DNA of 64,000 bases from Niastella soli (GTDB lineage Bacteria > Bacteroidota > Bacteroidia > Chitinophagales > Chitinophagaceae), in the NCBI RefSeq assembly GCF_017742245.1, contig NZ_JAGHKO010000017.1, forward strand, positions 407,127 through 471,126. The letters run 5' to 3'. The notes beneath the pieces are model-generated. The model was not told the DNA's origin. It ran no database searches and saw only the letters and a program-made list of their open reading frames with translations. How positions within the stretch are numbered: the stretch's first letter is position 1; every line of letters begins with the position of its first letter. A program made the translations under genes and the position numbers. Shown one piece after another: positions 25,686 to 33,618 of this stretch.

Positions 25686-26381
25686 TCACTGTTTCAACCA
25701 ATTCCGTAAGATCTCCTCTCCCCTTGGCGTCAACACACTTTCCGGATGGAACTGTACGCCCTGCACATCATAAGTTTTATGCTGCAATGCCATGATATAA
25801 TTGTTAGCATCGCGGGCGGTGATCTCCAGTTCTTTTGGAAAACCTTCTTCACTTACTACCCAGCTGTGGTAACGGCCCACTTCAAATTCATCGGGCAGAC
25901 CATTGAAGAGTGAGTGGTGAATGGTGAGTGGTGAGTGGGCTTCTGAATTTCGATGATCACTATTACTTGCATGCTTGCCTTTGCCTTTTATCTCTGCCTT
26001 CTGCCCTTTGCCTTCTACCTTTTCACCGATTGCCGATTGCCGATTAACAAGTTGTATTGGCGTAGCCACTCCATGATAAACAGAACTCAGGTTAATGAGT
26101 TTACCTCCAAAAGCCTGGCCAATTGCCTGATGCCCCAAACACACACCCAGGATTGATTTGGTAGCTGCATATTCTTTTATCAACGGCAGTAACAAACCAG
26201 CTTCTTCTGGGATACCGGGGCCTGGCGATAAAATGATCTTATCATATGCCTTTACATTCTCCAATGGGATCTGGTCGTTACGGTATACATCTACTTTCTG
26301 ATGCAGGATCTTTTCAACCAGGTGTACCAGGTTGTAAGTAAAGGAGTCGTAATTATCGAAAACAAGAATTTTCATGTTCAA
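25686..26381 (-). CDS. trpG: Anthranilate synthase glutaminase subunit carrying a repeat-derived insert
   Basis: Supplies ammonia to TrpE. The glutaminase triad is intact: GVCLGHQ (Cys81) and VQFHPES near the end; PGPGIPEEAG and GRYHSWVV are also family motifs. At 231 residues it is about 40 longer than usual. The surplus is residues about 112-158 (25908-26048), between GVATPIQL and NGLPDEFEVG. Its DNA consists of the same words as the spacers (three copies of a TCGGCAA-type word, then GGCAGAAGGCA-like and CTCACCATTCACCACTCAC words), read in frame. The insert lies at a surface loop where homologues have only a few residues. The start may be 26381 or 26375 (MKILVFDN). Confidence 0.93.
   Translation of the reverse strand: MNMKILVFDNYDSFTYNLVHLVEKILHQKVDVYRNDQIPLENVKAYDKIILSPGPGIPEEAGLLLPLIKEYAATKSILGVCLGHQAIGQAFGGKLINLSSVYHGVATPIQLVNRQSAIGEKVEGKGQKAEIKGKGKHASNSDHRNSEAHSPLTIHHSLFNGLPDEFEVGRYHSWVVSEEGFPKELEITARDANNYIMALQHKTYDVQGVQFHPESVLTPRGEEILRNWLKQ
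25908..26048. repeat. Repeat-word block inside trpG
   Basis: About 141 bases, a multiple of three, with CCGATTGCCGATTGCCGATT at the right end, CTTCTGCCCTTTGCCTTC in the middle and GTGAGTGGTGAATGGTGAGT at the left end. Equivalent words fill non-coding spacers at 24482-24600 and 37200-37330. Confidence 0.75.
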
Positions 26382-26394
26382 TTATGTTGTGATG

Positions 26395-26422
26395 GTCCGC
26401 CTTCGCCAAGGCTTCGGCGGAC
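26395..26422. repeat. Hairpin word between trpE and trpG
   Basis: GTCCGCC and GGCGGAC pair around a CTTCGCCAAGGCTTC core; the core resembles the elements at 2820, 14737 and 40240. Confidence 0.55.
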
Positions 26423-26440
26423 GAAGACGGAGAGTACTAA

Positions 26441-27868
26441 TTAAATTATTTCCTGGGCAAATACGATGGCTTTCTTTAAAGCGCCCAGTTTATTATTAAC
26501 TTCCTGTAATTCGCTTTCGGGTTTGCTGGCAGCAACCACACCGGCGCCGGCCTGATAGATCAGTTTGTTTTGCCGGCTCATAAAGGTGCGGATCATGATC
26601 GCATGATTGCACTGTCCATCAAAACCCATGAACCCGATGGCGCCGCCATAATAGCTGCGTGCCGTTGGTTCATACGCATCTATTAACTCCATGGCCTTGA
26701 ATTTTGGCGCCCCGCTTAAAGTGCCGGCCGGAAAGGTTTTGGCCAACAGTGCAAACGGATTGCTGCCCGTACGCACTTTACCGCTCACTTCACTTACCAG
26801 GTGAATTACGTGCGAATAATATTGTACTTCTCGATAGTGGTCCACTTTTACGTCATCGCACAGTCGACTGAGGTCGTTACGAGCCAGGTCAACCAGCATA
26901 ACATGTTCAGCATTCTCCTTGGCATCCTGCAACAGGCGCTCTGCCTCCCGTTGATCAGTTTCATCGTCACCTGTTCGTTTAAAGGTACCAGCTATGGGGT
27001 GAACCACTGCTTTACCATTTTGCATGATCAGTTGCGCTTCAGGCGAAGAACCCATCAGTTTGTAATCGCCATAATCGAAAAAGAATAAATAAGGGGAAGG
27101 ATTGATGCTGCGCAGCGCACGATACACGGCAAACTCGTCACCAGTAAAACCCTGCTCAAAACAACGGCTCAATACTATCTGGAACACATCACCGCGCATA
27201 CAACTTTGAATACCCTTCTTCACCATGTCCATATAATCGCTGTCGGTCATGTTTGATGCTTCGGGACCTTTTGTTTTAAAAGGATATACCGGTACATCTT
27301 TACTACGGATCAACGATTCTACTACCTGCAATTCGCTTTCAACACCAGTCATGGTGTTTTCGCAGATGTATAACTCGTCTTTATGGTGATTGATTGCTAT
27401 TACGTATTGATACAACCGATACCGCATGAGGGGAACAACGGGTAGCCCGTCGGGAGATTTGCGCTCGATACCGAGGTGAATGGTATCGAAGAATTGAACA
27501 GCATCGTAGGTTGTATAGCCATACAGGCCCTGAGCAAATTTTGTTTCGCGGCCACTGCCTTGTTTTACCTCAAAGCGCTGCATAAACTCCCATAGTTTTT
27601 CGGGCACTTCGGCGCTATTGGTTATGGCTGCTTTTTCAGGTGGCAGGCCAGGCAATTTAAATTCAATGCTTTTGGTAGAGGTGATCTCGATGCCTGCAAT
27701 GGCATTAATGCAAATGAAAGAGTAACTGTTGTCTGCTGCATGGTGGTCGGTACTTTCAAGCAGTACTGTATCACGAAAACGATCGCGCACCCGGAGGTAA
27801 ATGCCAACCGGCGTGAACACATCCGCCAGCAACTTTTTACAATTCGTAGTAATATTTATCTTTTTCAT
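26441..27868 (-). CDS. trpE: Anthranilate synthase component I
   Basis: Makes anthranilate from chorismate with ammonia from TrpG. The 475-residue protein has the N-terminal domain with the tryptophan-binding region (LLESTDHH, in place of the classical LLES) and the chorismate-binding domain with FQIVLSRCFEQ, NPSPYLFFFDYGDY, HPIAGTFKRTG, DLARNDLSR, PAGTLSGAPK, RSYYGGAIGF and YQAGAGVVAASKPESE. The LLES element suggests the usual feedback inhibition by tryptophan (inference). It is the first enzyme gene of the unit and follows a transcription attenuator with a Trp-rich leader peptide. Confidence 0.97.
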   Translation of the reverse strand: MKKINITTNCKKLLADVFTPVGIYLRVRDRFRDTVLLESTDHHAADNSYSFICINAIAGIEITSTKSIEFKLPGLPPEKAAITNSAEVPEKLWEFMQRFEVKQGSGRETKFAQGLYGYTTYDAVQFFDTIHLGIERKSPDGLPVVPLMRYRLYQYVIAINHHKDELYICENTMTGVESELQVVESLIRSKDVPVYPFKTKGPEASNMTDSDYMDMVKKGIQSCMRGDVFQIVLSRCFEQGFTGDEFAVYRALRSINPSPYLFFFDYGDYKLMGSSPEAQLIMQNGKAVVHPIAGTFKRTGDDETDQREAERLLQDAKENAEHVMLVDLARNDLSRLCDDVKVDHYREVQYYSHVIHLVSEVSGKVRTGSNPFALLAKTFPAGTLSGAPKFKAMELIDAYEPTARSYYGGAIGFMGFDGQCNHAIMIRTFMSRQNKLIYQAGAGVVAASKPESELQEVNNKLGALKKAIVFAQEII

Positions 27869-27891
27869 TAATCAGCCGCATTAAGAACAGT

Positions 27892-27922
27892 CAAAAAAAA
27901 ACCCCGACGATACTGTCGGGGC
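27892..27922 (-). terminator. Attenuator terminator of the trp unit
   Basis: On the minus strand CCCCGAC-AGTATC-GTCGGGG is followed by nine T. It lies 24 bases before trpE and after the leader peptide stop. The GCCCC at its 5' side can pair instead with GGGGC at 27962-27966 in the leader, giving an alternative non-terminating fold. Confidence 0.85.
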
Positions 27923-27955
27923 TGAATATGGTGTTAATAAACATCAATCAATAGC

Positions 27956-28018
27956 TTACATGCCCCTTGTAGAGTTTGTATGCCACCACCAATGATTATT
28001 TTGTAATTGCTTATTCAT
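27956..28018 (-). CDS. trpL: trp leader peptide with three consecutive tryptophans
   Basis: ATG to TAA encodes the 20-residue MNKQLQNNHWWWHTNSTRGM. Three adjacent TGG codons at 27983-27991 sit upstream of the terminator, the layout of ribosome-mediated attenuation: with little charged tRNA-Trp the ribosome stalls at the Trp codons, changing leader folding and sparing the terminator. The GGGGC just before the stop codon could serve as the pairing partner of the terminator arm. Codons and spacing are read directly; regulation is inferred. Confidence 0.88.
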   Translation of the reverse strand: MNKQLQNNHWWWHTNSTRGM

Positions 28019-28026
28019 TATGCTTA

Positions 28027-28057
28027 CAAAAGTGCTATGCAAAAATGACTTAACCAA
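28027..28057 (-). promoter_or_regulatory. Candidate promoter of the trp unit
   Basis: TTG (28055-28057), a 20-base gap, then CACTTTTG (28027-28034), a 6-of-8 match to TAnnTTTG. It would start transcription only a few bases before the leader ATG, so it is tentative. Confidence 0.35.
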
Positions 28058-28075
28058 ATTTAATTTAAAAAAACC

Positions 28076-28300
28076 CTACAAATTTTGTCGGGAACGGCTG
28101 TTAACCAATGCGCTCATTAGTTCCATAGCCTTTTCATGGGGTATTGTGTTGCCTGCCTCAGCCTGTTTGATCGATTCCGCTAATTGGGCCAATTGCTGGG
28201 GCGTTAATTCGTCTATAATGTCGTATTCACGCTCGTCGTCTTCGTCTTCATGTGGATCGGGACCATGTGGTAATTCTTCTTTCAATTTCTTCTCATCCAT
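28076..28300 (-). CDS. Small acidic protein, antitoxin-like C-terminus
   Basis: A 74-residue protein starting MDEKKLKEELPHGPDPHEDE, very acidic at first, then LTPQQLAQLAESIKQAEAGN and TIPHEKAMELMSALV. The second half resembles the QL-ESI-QAE-GETIPHEEVM helix pair of some Bacteroidota type II antitoxins, but no toxin gene adjoins, so it may be an orphan or an unrelated regulator. A longer in-frame start at 28378 gives unlikely sequence. It stops 58 bases before the trp leader on the same strand; a GGTTTTTTT run follows the stop. Confidence 0.6.
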   Translation of the reverse strand: MDEKKLKEELPHGPDPHEDEDDEREYDIIDELTPQQLAQLAESIKQAEAGNTIPHEKAMELMSALVNSRSRQNL

Positions 28301-28430
28301 AACCAACAATTTAAATAAAAATACGATTTTTACCAATGAATTGCAGCCAGGCCGGAATAAGTTGAAAATGATCAACATACGGGCCGTTGCAAAACACCCC
28401 TGACCATTTACCGGGAAAGCTAATTTTGTA

Positions 28431-28438
28431 ATTATTGC
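28431..28438 (+). promoter_or_regulatory. -7 box (TAATTTTG) before the small GNAT gene
   Basis: TAATTTTG fits the Bacteroidota -7 consensus TAnnTTTG and lies 16 bases before the ATG. No clear -33 TTG is seen at the usual distance. Confidence 0.4.
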
Positions 28439-28454
28439 TTATTCCTATTTTATT

Positions 28455-28736
28455 ATGGTAATACAACACAAACAATTACACGGCAAAGGTATGTTCTATG
28501 TAGGCCAGGATGGCGCTATTTTGGCAGAAATGGTGTACACAATGACCACACCCAACAAAATGACCATTGAACATACCGAGGTTGATGATTCACTGGCTGG
28601 AAAAGGCGTAGGAAAGCAATTGGTGTTCACGGCTGTTGAATATGCCCGCACCCATAACATCAAGATCGTACCCCTGTGCCCCTTTGCTAAATCGGTGTTT
28701 GATAAGGTCACAGAATGGCAGGATGTGTTGGCATAA
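28455..28736 (+). CDS. Small YjdJ-type GNAT acetyltransferase
   Basis: A 93-residue protein of the minimal acetyltransferase type (Acetyltransf_CG/YjdJ): GAILAEMVYTM, IEHTEVDDSLAGKGVGKQLV with the acetyl-CoA loop at about 47-56, and IVPLCPFAKSVFDK, where the PLCPFA-S-F block is characteristic. The substrate is unknown. The gene is a single unit with its own -7 box, between the antitoxin-like gene and convergent pdxJ. Confidence 0.88.
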   Translation: MVIQHKQLHGKGMFYVGQDGAILAEMVYTMTTPNKMTIEHTEVDDSLAGKGVGKQLVFTAVEYARTHNIKIVPLCPFAKSVFDKVTEWQDVLA

Positions 28737-28768
28737 GAACCTTATCACCTATCAACCAGCCTTCCTGA

Positions 28769-29491
28769 TCAACTCAACTTCAACTGTCTTTTATACAATT
28801 GTATTGTATTCTCATACCCCAGATACAATGCATCACTGATCAAAGCATGCCCTATGGATACTTCCAGCAAACCGGGGATGTGCTGCGCAAAATAAGCCAG
28901 GTTGGTAAGGTCAAGGTCGTGACCGGCATTAATGCCAAGCCCCAGTTCATTGGCCCTTTTAGCCGCAGTCACATAACTGGCAATGGCCTGCTCCCTGTTG
29001 TTCGTATATTCCCTGGCGTAGCCTTCGGTGTACAGCTCAATACGATCGGTGCCGGTTTCTGCTGCACCATTCACCATCTCAATAACGGGATCTACAAAGA
29101 TCGACACCCGAATGCCTGCCTGCTTAAATGTCTGGATCATCTCCCGCAGGTAATCGCGGTGTTGAATAGTATCCCATCCATGATCACTGGTAAGCTGCCC
29201 TTCAGCATCAGGTACCAGCGTTACCTGGTGAGGCTTTGTTTCCAGTACCAGGTCAACAAACTTTTGTTCGCTGCAATTACCTTCAATATTAAACTCTGTA
29301 GTAATGATCTTTTTAATGGCCCGTACATCGCTGTAGCGGATGTGCCGCTCGTCGGGCCTGGGGTGCACCGTTACGCCATCGGCACCAAACCGCTCTGCAT
29401 CGATGGCCGCTTTTACTACATCGGGATTATTTCCACCGCGGCTATTGCGCAACGTGGCAAACTTGTTAATGTTTACACTCAGCTTTGTCAT
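28769..29491 (-). CDS. pdxJ: Pyridoxine 5'-phosphate synthase
   Basis: Makes pyridoxine 5'-phosphate from deoxyxylulose 5-phosphate and aminoacetone phosphate (DXP-dependent vitamin B6 route). The 240-residue barrel begins [20 protein letters not shown], the standard start, and shows [16 protein letters not shown] with the catalytic His, [29 protein letters not shown], and [14 protein letters not shown] with the second catalytic His. A TTG two codons upstream (29497) is disregarded. A 16-bp-arm palindrome lies directly upstream, suggesting repressor control. Confidence 0.96.
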   Translation of the reverse strand: MTKLSVNINKFATLRNSRGGNNPDVVKAAIDAERFGADGVTVHPRPDERHIRYSDVRAIKKIITTEFNIEGNCSEQKFVDLVLETKPHQVTLVPDAEGQLTSDHGWDTIQHRDYLREMIQTFKQAGIRVSIFVDPVIEMVNGAAETGTDRIELYTEGYAREYTNNREQAIASYVTAAKRANELGLGINAGHDLDLTNLAYFAQHIPGLLEVSIGHALISDALYLGYENTIQLYKRQLKLS

Positions 29492-29501
29492 GCCCAAAAT
29501 T

Positions 29502-29534
29502 AAATTTAGTTACTAAATTTTAGTAACTAAATTT
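29502..29534. promoter_or_regulatory. Palindromic operator candidate upstream of pdxJ
   Basis: AAATTTAGTTACTAAA and its perfect complement are separated by one base, and a partial third copy (TTTAGTTAAAA) follows on the far side. The site ends 10 bases before the pdxJ ATG, where a dimeric repressor would block transcription. The regulator is unknown. Confidence 0.65.
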
Positions 29535-29570
29535 TTAACTAAATCTTTTCGCAATCAGGAGCTATATTCA

Positions 29571-29604
29571 AAAAAAAAAGGAGTTGTTTTTGCAAACAAC
29601 TCCT
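29571..29604 (-). terminator. Terminator after the T9SS-domain mini-protein gene
   Basis: AGGAGTTGTTT and AAACAACTCCT pair; on the minus strand the stem is followed by about ten T. It ends the gene at 29635-30123. Confidence 0.82.
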
Positions 29605-29634
29605 ACGGGGTTAGGGGTTTTTAAAACTATTTCT

Positions 29635-30123
29635 TTAGCCTTTTGAAATTTGAGTGCTGTATAACACGTCACCTTCCAGATCAACAATGTCCAACGAATA
29701 CACGCCTGAAGGCAAAAATTCTACTTCGCTTATATTGGTTATGTTTATTCCTTTTACCAGAAACCAACTGAACATTTTTACGATCTTATCATCCTCATCG
29801 AACATCCGCACAATTACATGCTTACCTTGTGCACACGTTACATCGAGCGTTATAGAAGTGAAAAACGGGTTTGGGCGGACAACAACTTTTGGGATCATAT
29901 TTTCTGGGTTTGGAACTTTTGATGCGCCATCGTTACCACCTGATCCGGCCTGGTCAATTTGTAATATCCTACTAAGTTTTTGCCGCATTGAAACAGCGTT
30001 TTTTTCTGCTTTGTGCTTTTCTGAATTATGATTATGGCTTAATGGTATCACAAAATCGTTTATAAAGGGGTTACTAATGGAATGCCACATTTCAACACAC
30101 TCATAATCAGCATTATACTTCAT
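29635..30123 (-). CDS. Stand-alone T9SS C-terminal-domain-like protein
   Basis: A 162-residue protein without a signal peptide. The first half is polar and of no known family; the second half (residues about 78-162) has the T9SS type A sorting-domain pattern: VVVRPNPFFTSITLDVTCAQ, VRMFDEDDKIVKMF, LPSGVYSLDIVDLEG and a last strand DVLYSTQISKG. Normally this domain sits at the C-terminus of large exported proteins. Here no cargo and no export signal is present, so it may be cytoplasmic, a regulatory mimic or a remnant. A paralogue follows upstream at 30269. Confidence 0.65.
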   Translation of the reverse strand: MKYNADYECVEMWHSISNPFINDFVIPLSHNHNSEKHKAEKNAVSMRQKLSRILQIDQAGSGGNDGASKVPNPENMIPKVVVRPNPFFTSITLDVTCAQGKHVIVRMFDEDDKIVKMFSWFLVKGINITNISEVEFLPSGVYSLDIVDLEGDVLYSTQISKG

Positions 30124-30268
30124 GAGCAGGCGACCTATTGTCTCAGTTTGGGATAAAACTTTATTAATTTGGGAAAGGTGGGGCCGATTTTCGCGTATAA
30201 ATTCTATTTTTCCCTTTTATCAGAAAAAACCCAGGTACGGATTTTTCTATCACAAACTGGAAAACTGT

Positions 30269-30535
30269 TTACTTTTCTACTCGGGTGCTGCATAAAATGG
30301 CACCGCTTTGGTCCATTACATCAAGTAAATAGGAGCCATTGCTTAATTTATTCAAATTATTAATATTGCTTATATTAATCCCTTTCTTCAGCTTCCACAA
30401 AAAAAGACTGATGATCTTTCCGGTGGTATCGGCCATTCTTACCACGCCTGGCTGGTCTTCCGATGCCGTAATCTCAAGGGTAAGGGATGAAACAAATGGG
30501 TTAGGACGGGTTGATATCACGTTTACAGCCATCAT
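30269..30535 (-). CDS. Second stand-alone T9SS C-terminal-domain-like protein
   Basis: An 88-residue protein that is almost only the sorting-domain pattern: STRPNPFVSSLTLEITASED, VVRMADTTGKIISLFLWKLK, KGINISNINNLNKLSNGSYL and DVMDQSGAILCSTRVEK. It resembles the C-terminal half of the 29635-30123 product, including the unusual KGINI-NI block, which makes the two paralogues. No signal peptide. Start may be 30535 or 30532. Confidence 0.6.
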   Translation of the reverse strand: MMAVNVISTRPNPFVSSLTLEITASEDQPGVVRMADTTGKIISLFLWKLKKGINISNINNLNKLSNGSYLLDVMDQSGAILCSTRVEK

Positions 30536-31013
30536 ATGCTAGTCATTTACGGTTAAGAGTTGTTTGCTATCATTTTTCGTTCAGGGTCATCATAGGTATT
30601 CGATTAAAGTGCCAAAAAACAACCAGCTGTAATACAACAACTTACACATTGCTGTTGGAACGTTTTATTCTCATTTCCGGAAAATATGTTGGAAAACGGG
30701 AAAAGGGAATCTTTACCAATTATGGACAGCAAGTAGTCATTTTCACTATAATACCCCCCTGAAACAGGTGTGTAGAACTACCTCTTATTCAAGCCAGTAG
30801 TATAGATATCCCGTAGATATCCCGTATATGTCCCGCATGTATCCCGTATATATGCCGTTCCTTTATAGGTACGGGATATCCAGGGCTTATGATTGCTATA
30901 AATCCAGCTTATTTCCGGTATACCTGTAAGTATGACCAGCATAAAAACAGGGTTACCCATATGGATAATCCTGTGTTAGTATAAATAAACTATAGTTTAA
31001 TGATCTCTTTTCC
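30536..31013. other. Spacer with CCCGTATAT tandem words
   Basis: 478 bases without a supported gene. Around 30800-30870 the words TATCCCGTAGATATCCCGTA and CCCGCATGTATCCCGTATAT form a short irregular tandem repeat, with an inverted partner ACGGGATATCC at about 30872-30882. The 60-codon frame through it is a by-product of the repeat. Confidence 0.55.
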
Positions 31014-33497
31014 TTAGAACCTGGCTACCAGCTTCAAATTCAACAACCGGGGTGTAAGCCGGTTTGGCATGGCAAAAACGGTGTTGGAAAAGTCTTTGAT
31101 CAGCATGTAGGAGATCGTATTATCCCTGTCAATCAGGTTAAACACTTCGAGGGTAGCCCAAATATTCTCAAAATTACGGAAGGGACTATGGCTACGACGG
31201 TTGCTTTTTTCACTATCCAGCAACAGGGCGCTGAACCCGATATCGATCCGGATATATGGATCGATGATCAACGCATTGCGGTATTTTACACTTCCCGGAA
31301 TGTTATAAGGCAGGTTGCTGCCATACAGGAAGTTAAGATATACTTTGAAATTCTTGTTGGTACTGAGGTAATCCTGCAGGAACATCCCAAACGTAAGTAA
31401 CCGGTCGCTGGGCCGGCGTAACCAGCCTGCTTCTGTCAGGGAGCTGTCTTTTAAAGCGCCCAGCGAATCGAGCGTATAATTGTAATAGGTATCGCCTTTC
31501 AGGTTTTCGCGGGTGCGCATAAAACCCAGACTGATCCAGCTTTCAGCATCTTTAACCAACTCGCCAAACAACCGTGTTTCTAAACCGGCCGCGTAAGCCT
31601 TCGCACTGTTCTCCCCAAAATAACGCAACCGTACATTGTCGATATCATAAGGCACCACATCCCACATGTTTTTATAATAGGCTTCCATTGTCCAGCGGAA
31701 AGGGCGGTTACCCGAACGGAAATTATAATCGAACCCGGCAGATGCCTGCCAGCTTTTCTGGGCTTTCAGGTCTTTGTTCACCGAGCCATCGTACCGGCGT
31801 AATTCGCGATAAAAAGGCGGTTGGTTATAAATACCGGCAGCGCCACGGAAAATGACATCCCGCTTCCAGTGGGCAGGTTTCCAGCTAAAGCCAACGCGGG
31901 GCGATATCAGTAATTCATTATTCAGGTCGTTGTAATTATACCGCACACCGGCCTGCAACACCACGCCCATTGAATCGTGCAGAATGATATTATCCTGAAC
32001 GTATCCGCTTAGGCGGGTAATGGTAAGATCGGCTTTTGAATTCAATACTTTATTCAACCCCAAACTATAGGGGTCATAGGGCAGACTGTAACCGGCTGAA
32101 TCCTGGTATTCCCATTCATGGAGTTTATCAGTCACAGTTTGCCGTTCTGCACTTTGTCCCCATTGCAGGTAATTTTTACCCAGGTCGAGCATCCCTTTGT
32201 GGGAGGCATTCCAAACCTGGATATTGAGTTTGTTACGGGCATAGTTCTGATACAGACCCGCGCCCAGTGGATTATTGATAAGCCCGAAGTCGGACTTCGT
32301 TTTATCAAATTCCCGCTCCCCAAAAATATAGGCGCCGGTAATGTCTATCCCTTCGCGTTCATCATTCTCAAAACGGCTTAACATCCATTTCAGCTTCAGG
32401 TTCTTTTTGGGTTGTTGTATAAATGACAATCCCACCATATTGGTCCGGTACCGGTCTTCTTCCCGGCCCGAGAAATAGATATCCATACCCAGGTTGGCGC
32501 TGAAATAGGGCGAGAACACAGAGGAGGTAAGCTGGCTGTATTCTGGGATCAGGGTAAACTTGGTTTGGGAGATATTTCCCAGCAGTTCAATGCTGTTCTT
32601 TGCATTGATCTGATAGGTGAACAATGCCTGCAGGTCATTTGATGAAGGCACATAATTACCTTGTGTTTCCTGGCTTTTTAGCAGGTTTCGGTTACTGCGG
32701 TTACGTACCCCTATGAGGTAACTGAACTTGTTGTTTTTAGTAATCCCTTCCAGGTGTAACCCCTGCTCCAGCAGGCCCACATAGGCTGAACCACCAAATT
32801 GCTTTGGCTTTTTATACTGAATATCCAGCACCGATGACATTTTATCGCCATATCTTGCCTGGAAGCCGCCATTGTAAAAGCTCACATTGCGCGCCAGTTC
32901 GGGATTAATAAAACTTAACCCTTCCTGCTGCCCGCTGCGTACCAAATAGGGCCGGAATACTTCAAAATCGTTTACATAGATCAGGTTCTCATCGTAGTTA
33001 CCGCCGCGTACCGAGTACTGCGAGGTTAATTCATTGTTGGAACCGACAAATACTTTTATCAGACTTTCTATTCCCCCTGTGGGCGAAGGAATGTTGATGG
33101 CATTTTTGGGGTTGATGATCACCAGGCCGGCTTCCCGTCTTTGGCGCTGGTCGGTAATTACCACGGGCTCCAGTTCGCGGGCACCGCGTTCGAGCCTGAT
33201 AGCCACCGCCTCTTCTTCATTCTCATTCAACAGGAAATTGCGTTGCTCGGTTTTATAGCCTGTATAACTGAATACGAGGGCGAAGGCTTTATCGGCAGGT
33301 ACTTTTAAGCGGAAGGTGCCGGAATCGGAGGTAATAACGCCTTTTAGCCGCCCTAAGATCATGACGGACACATTATTCAATGGTTGCTCATTCTCTCCTA
33401 CCACCCGGCCCGATACCCACGCTACCTTTTTCTGTGCCATTACGCTACCGGATATACAAACTGCGAAGAATACCAGCAAAAAAGGAACGATTTTCAC
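31014..33497 (-). CDS. TonB-dependent outer-membrane receptor with CarboxypepD_reg domain
   Basis: An 827-residue outer-membrane protein: signal peptide (VKIVPFLLVFFAVCISGSVM, then AQ), a CarboxypepD_reg-like domain at about 27-110 (VSGRVVGENEQPLNNVSVMI), a plug with GGIESLIKVFVGSNNELTSQ-type sequence and VRGGNYDENLIYVNDFEVFR, and a beta-barrel ending LTPRLLNLKLVARF. It lacks a SusD partner, so carbohydrate import is not implied; substrate unknown. The GTG at 33497 is taken as start because the frame upstream runs into the repeat words at 33540-33600. No neighbour suggests a pathway. Confidence 0.88.
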   Translation of the reverse strand: MKIVPFLLVFFAVCISGSVMAQKKVAWVSGRVVGENEQPLNNVSVMILGRLKGVITSDSGTFRLKVPADKAFALVFSYTGYKTEQRNFLLNENEEEAVAIRLERGARELEPVVITDQRQRREAGLVIINPKNAINIPSPTGGIESLIKVFVGSNNELTSQYSVRGGNYDENLIYVNDFEVFRPYLVRSGQQEGLSFINPELARNVSFYNGGFQARYGDKMSSVLDIQYKKPKQFGGSAYVGLLEQGLHLEGITKNNKFSYLIGVRNRSNRNLLKSQETQGNYVPSSNDLQALFTYQINAKNSIELLGNISQTKFTLIPEYSQLTSSVFSPYFSANLGMDIYFSGREEDRYRTNMVGLSFIQQPKKNLKLKWMLSRFENDEREGIDITGAYIFGEREFDKTKSDFGLINNPLGAGLYQNYARNKLNIQVWNASHKGMLDLGKNYLQWGQSAERQTVTDKLHEWEYQDSAGYSLPYDPYSLGLNKVLNSKADLTITRLSGYVQDNIILHDSMGVVLQAGVRYNYNDLNNELLISPRVGFSWKPAHWKRDVIFRGAAGIYNQPPFYRELRRYDGSVNKDLKAQKSWQASAGFDYNFRSGNRPFRWTMEAYYKNMWDVVPYDIDNVRLRYFGENSAKAYAAGLETRLFGELVKDAESWISLGFMRTRENLKGDTYYNYTLDSLGALKDSSLTEAGWLRRPSDRLLTFGMFLQDYLSTNKNFKVYLNFLYGSNLPYNIPGSVKYRNALIIDPYIRIDIGFSALLLDSEKSNRRSHSPFRNFENIWATLEVFNLIDRDNTISYMLIKDFSNTVFAMPNRLTPRLLNLKLVARF

Positions 33498-33618
33498 CCG
33501 GGTAAAGTTTTTGTTGCGGTCGAAATTAATTGAAAATGTTGGAACGGGCAACTGGGAGAAGGCAATGGGCAATGGGCAATGGGCAATGGGGGCTCGCGAC
33601 ATTCGAGCCGCGCTGATC

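Noticed and set aside
29495..29502. TAATTTTG as -7 box of pdxJ
   Set aside because: It ends only three bases before the ATG, so transcription would start inside the gene.
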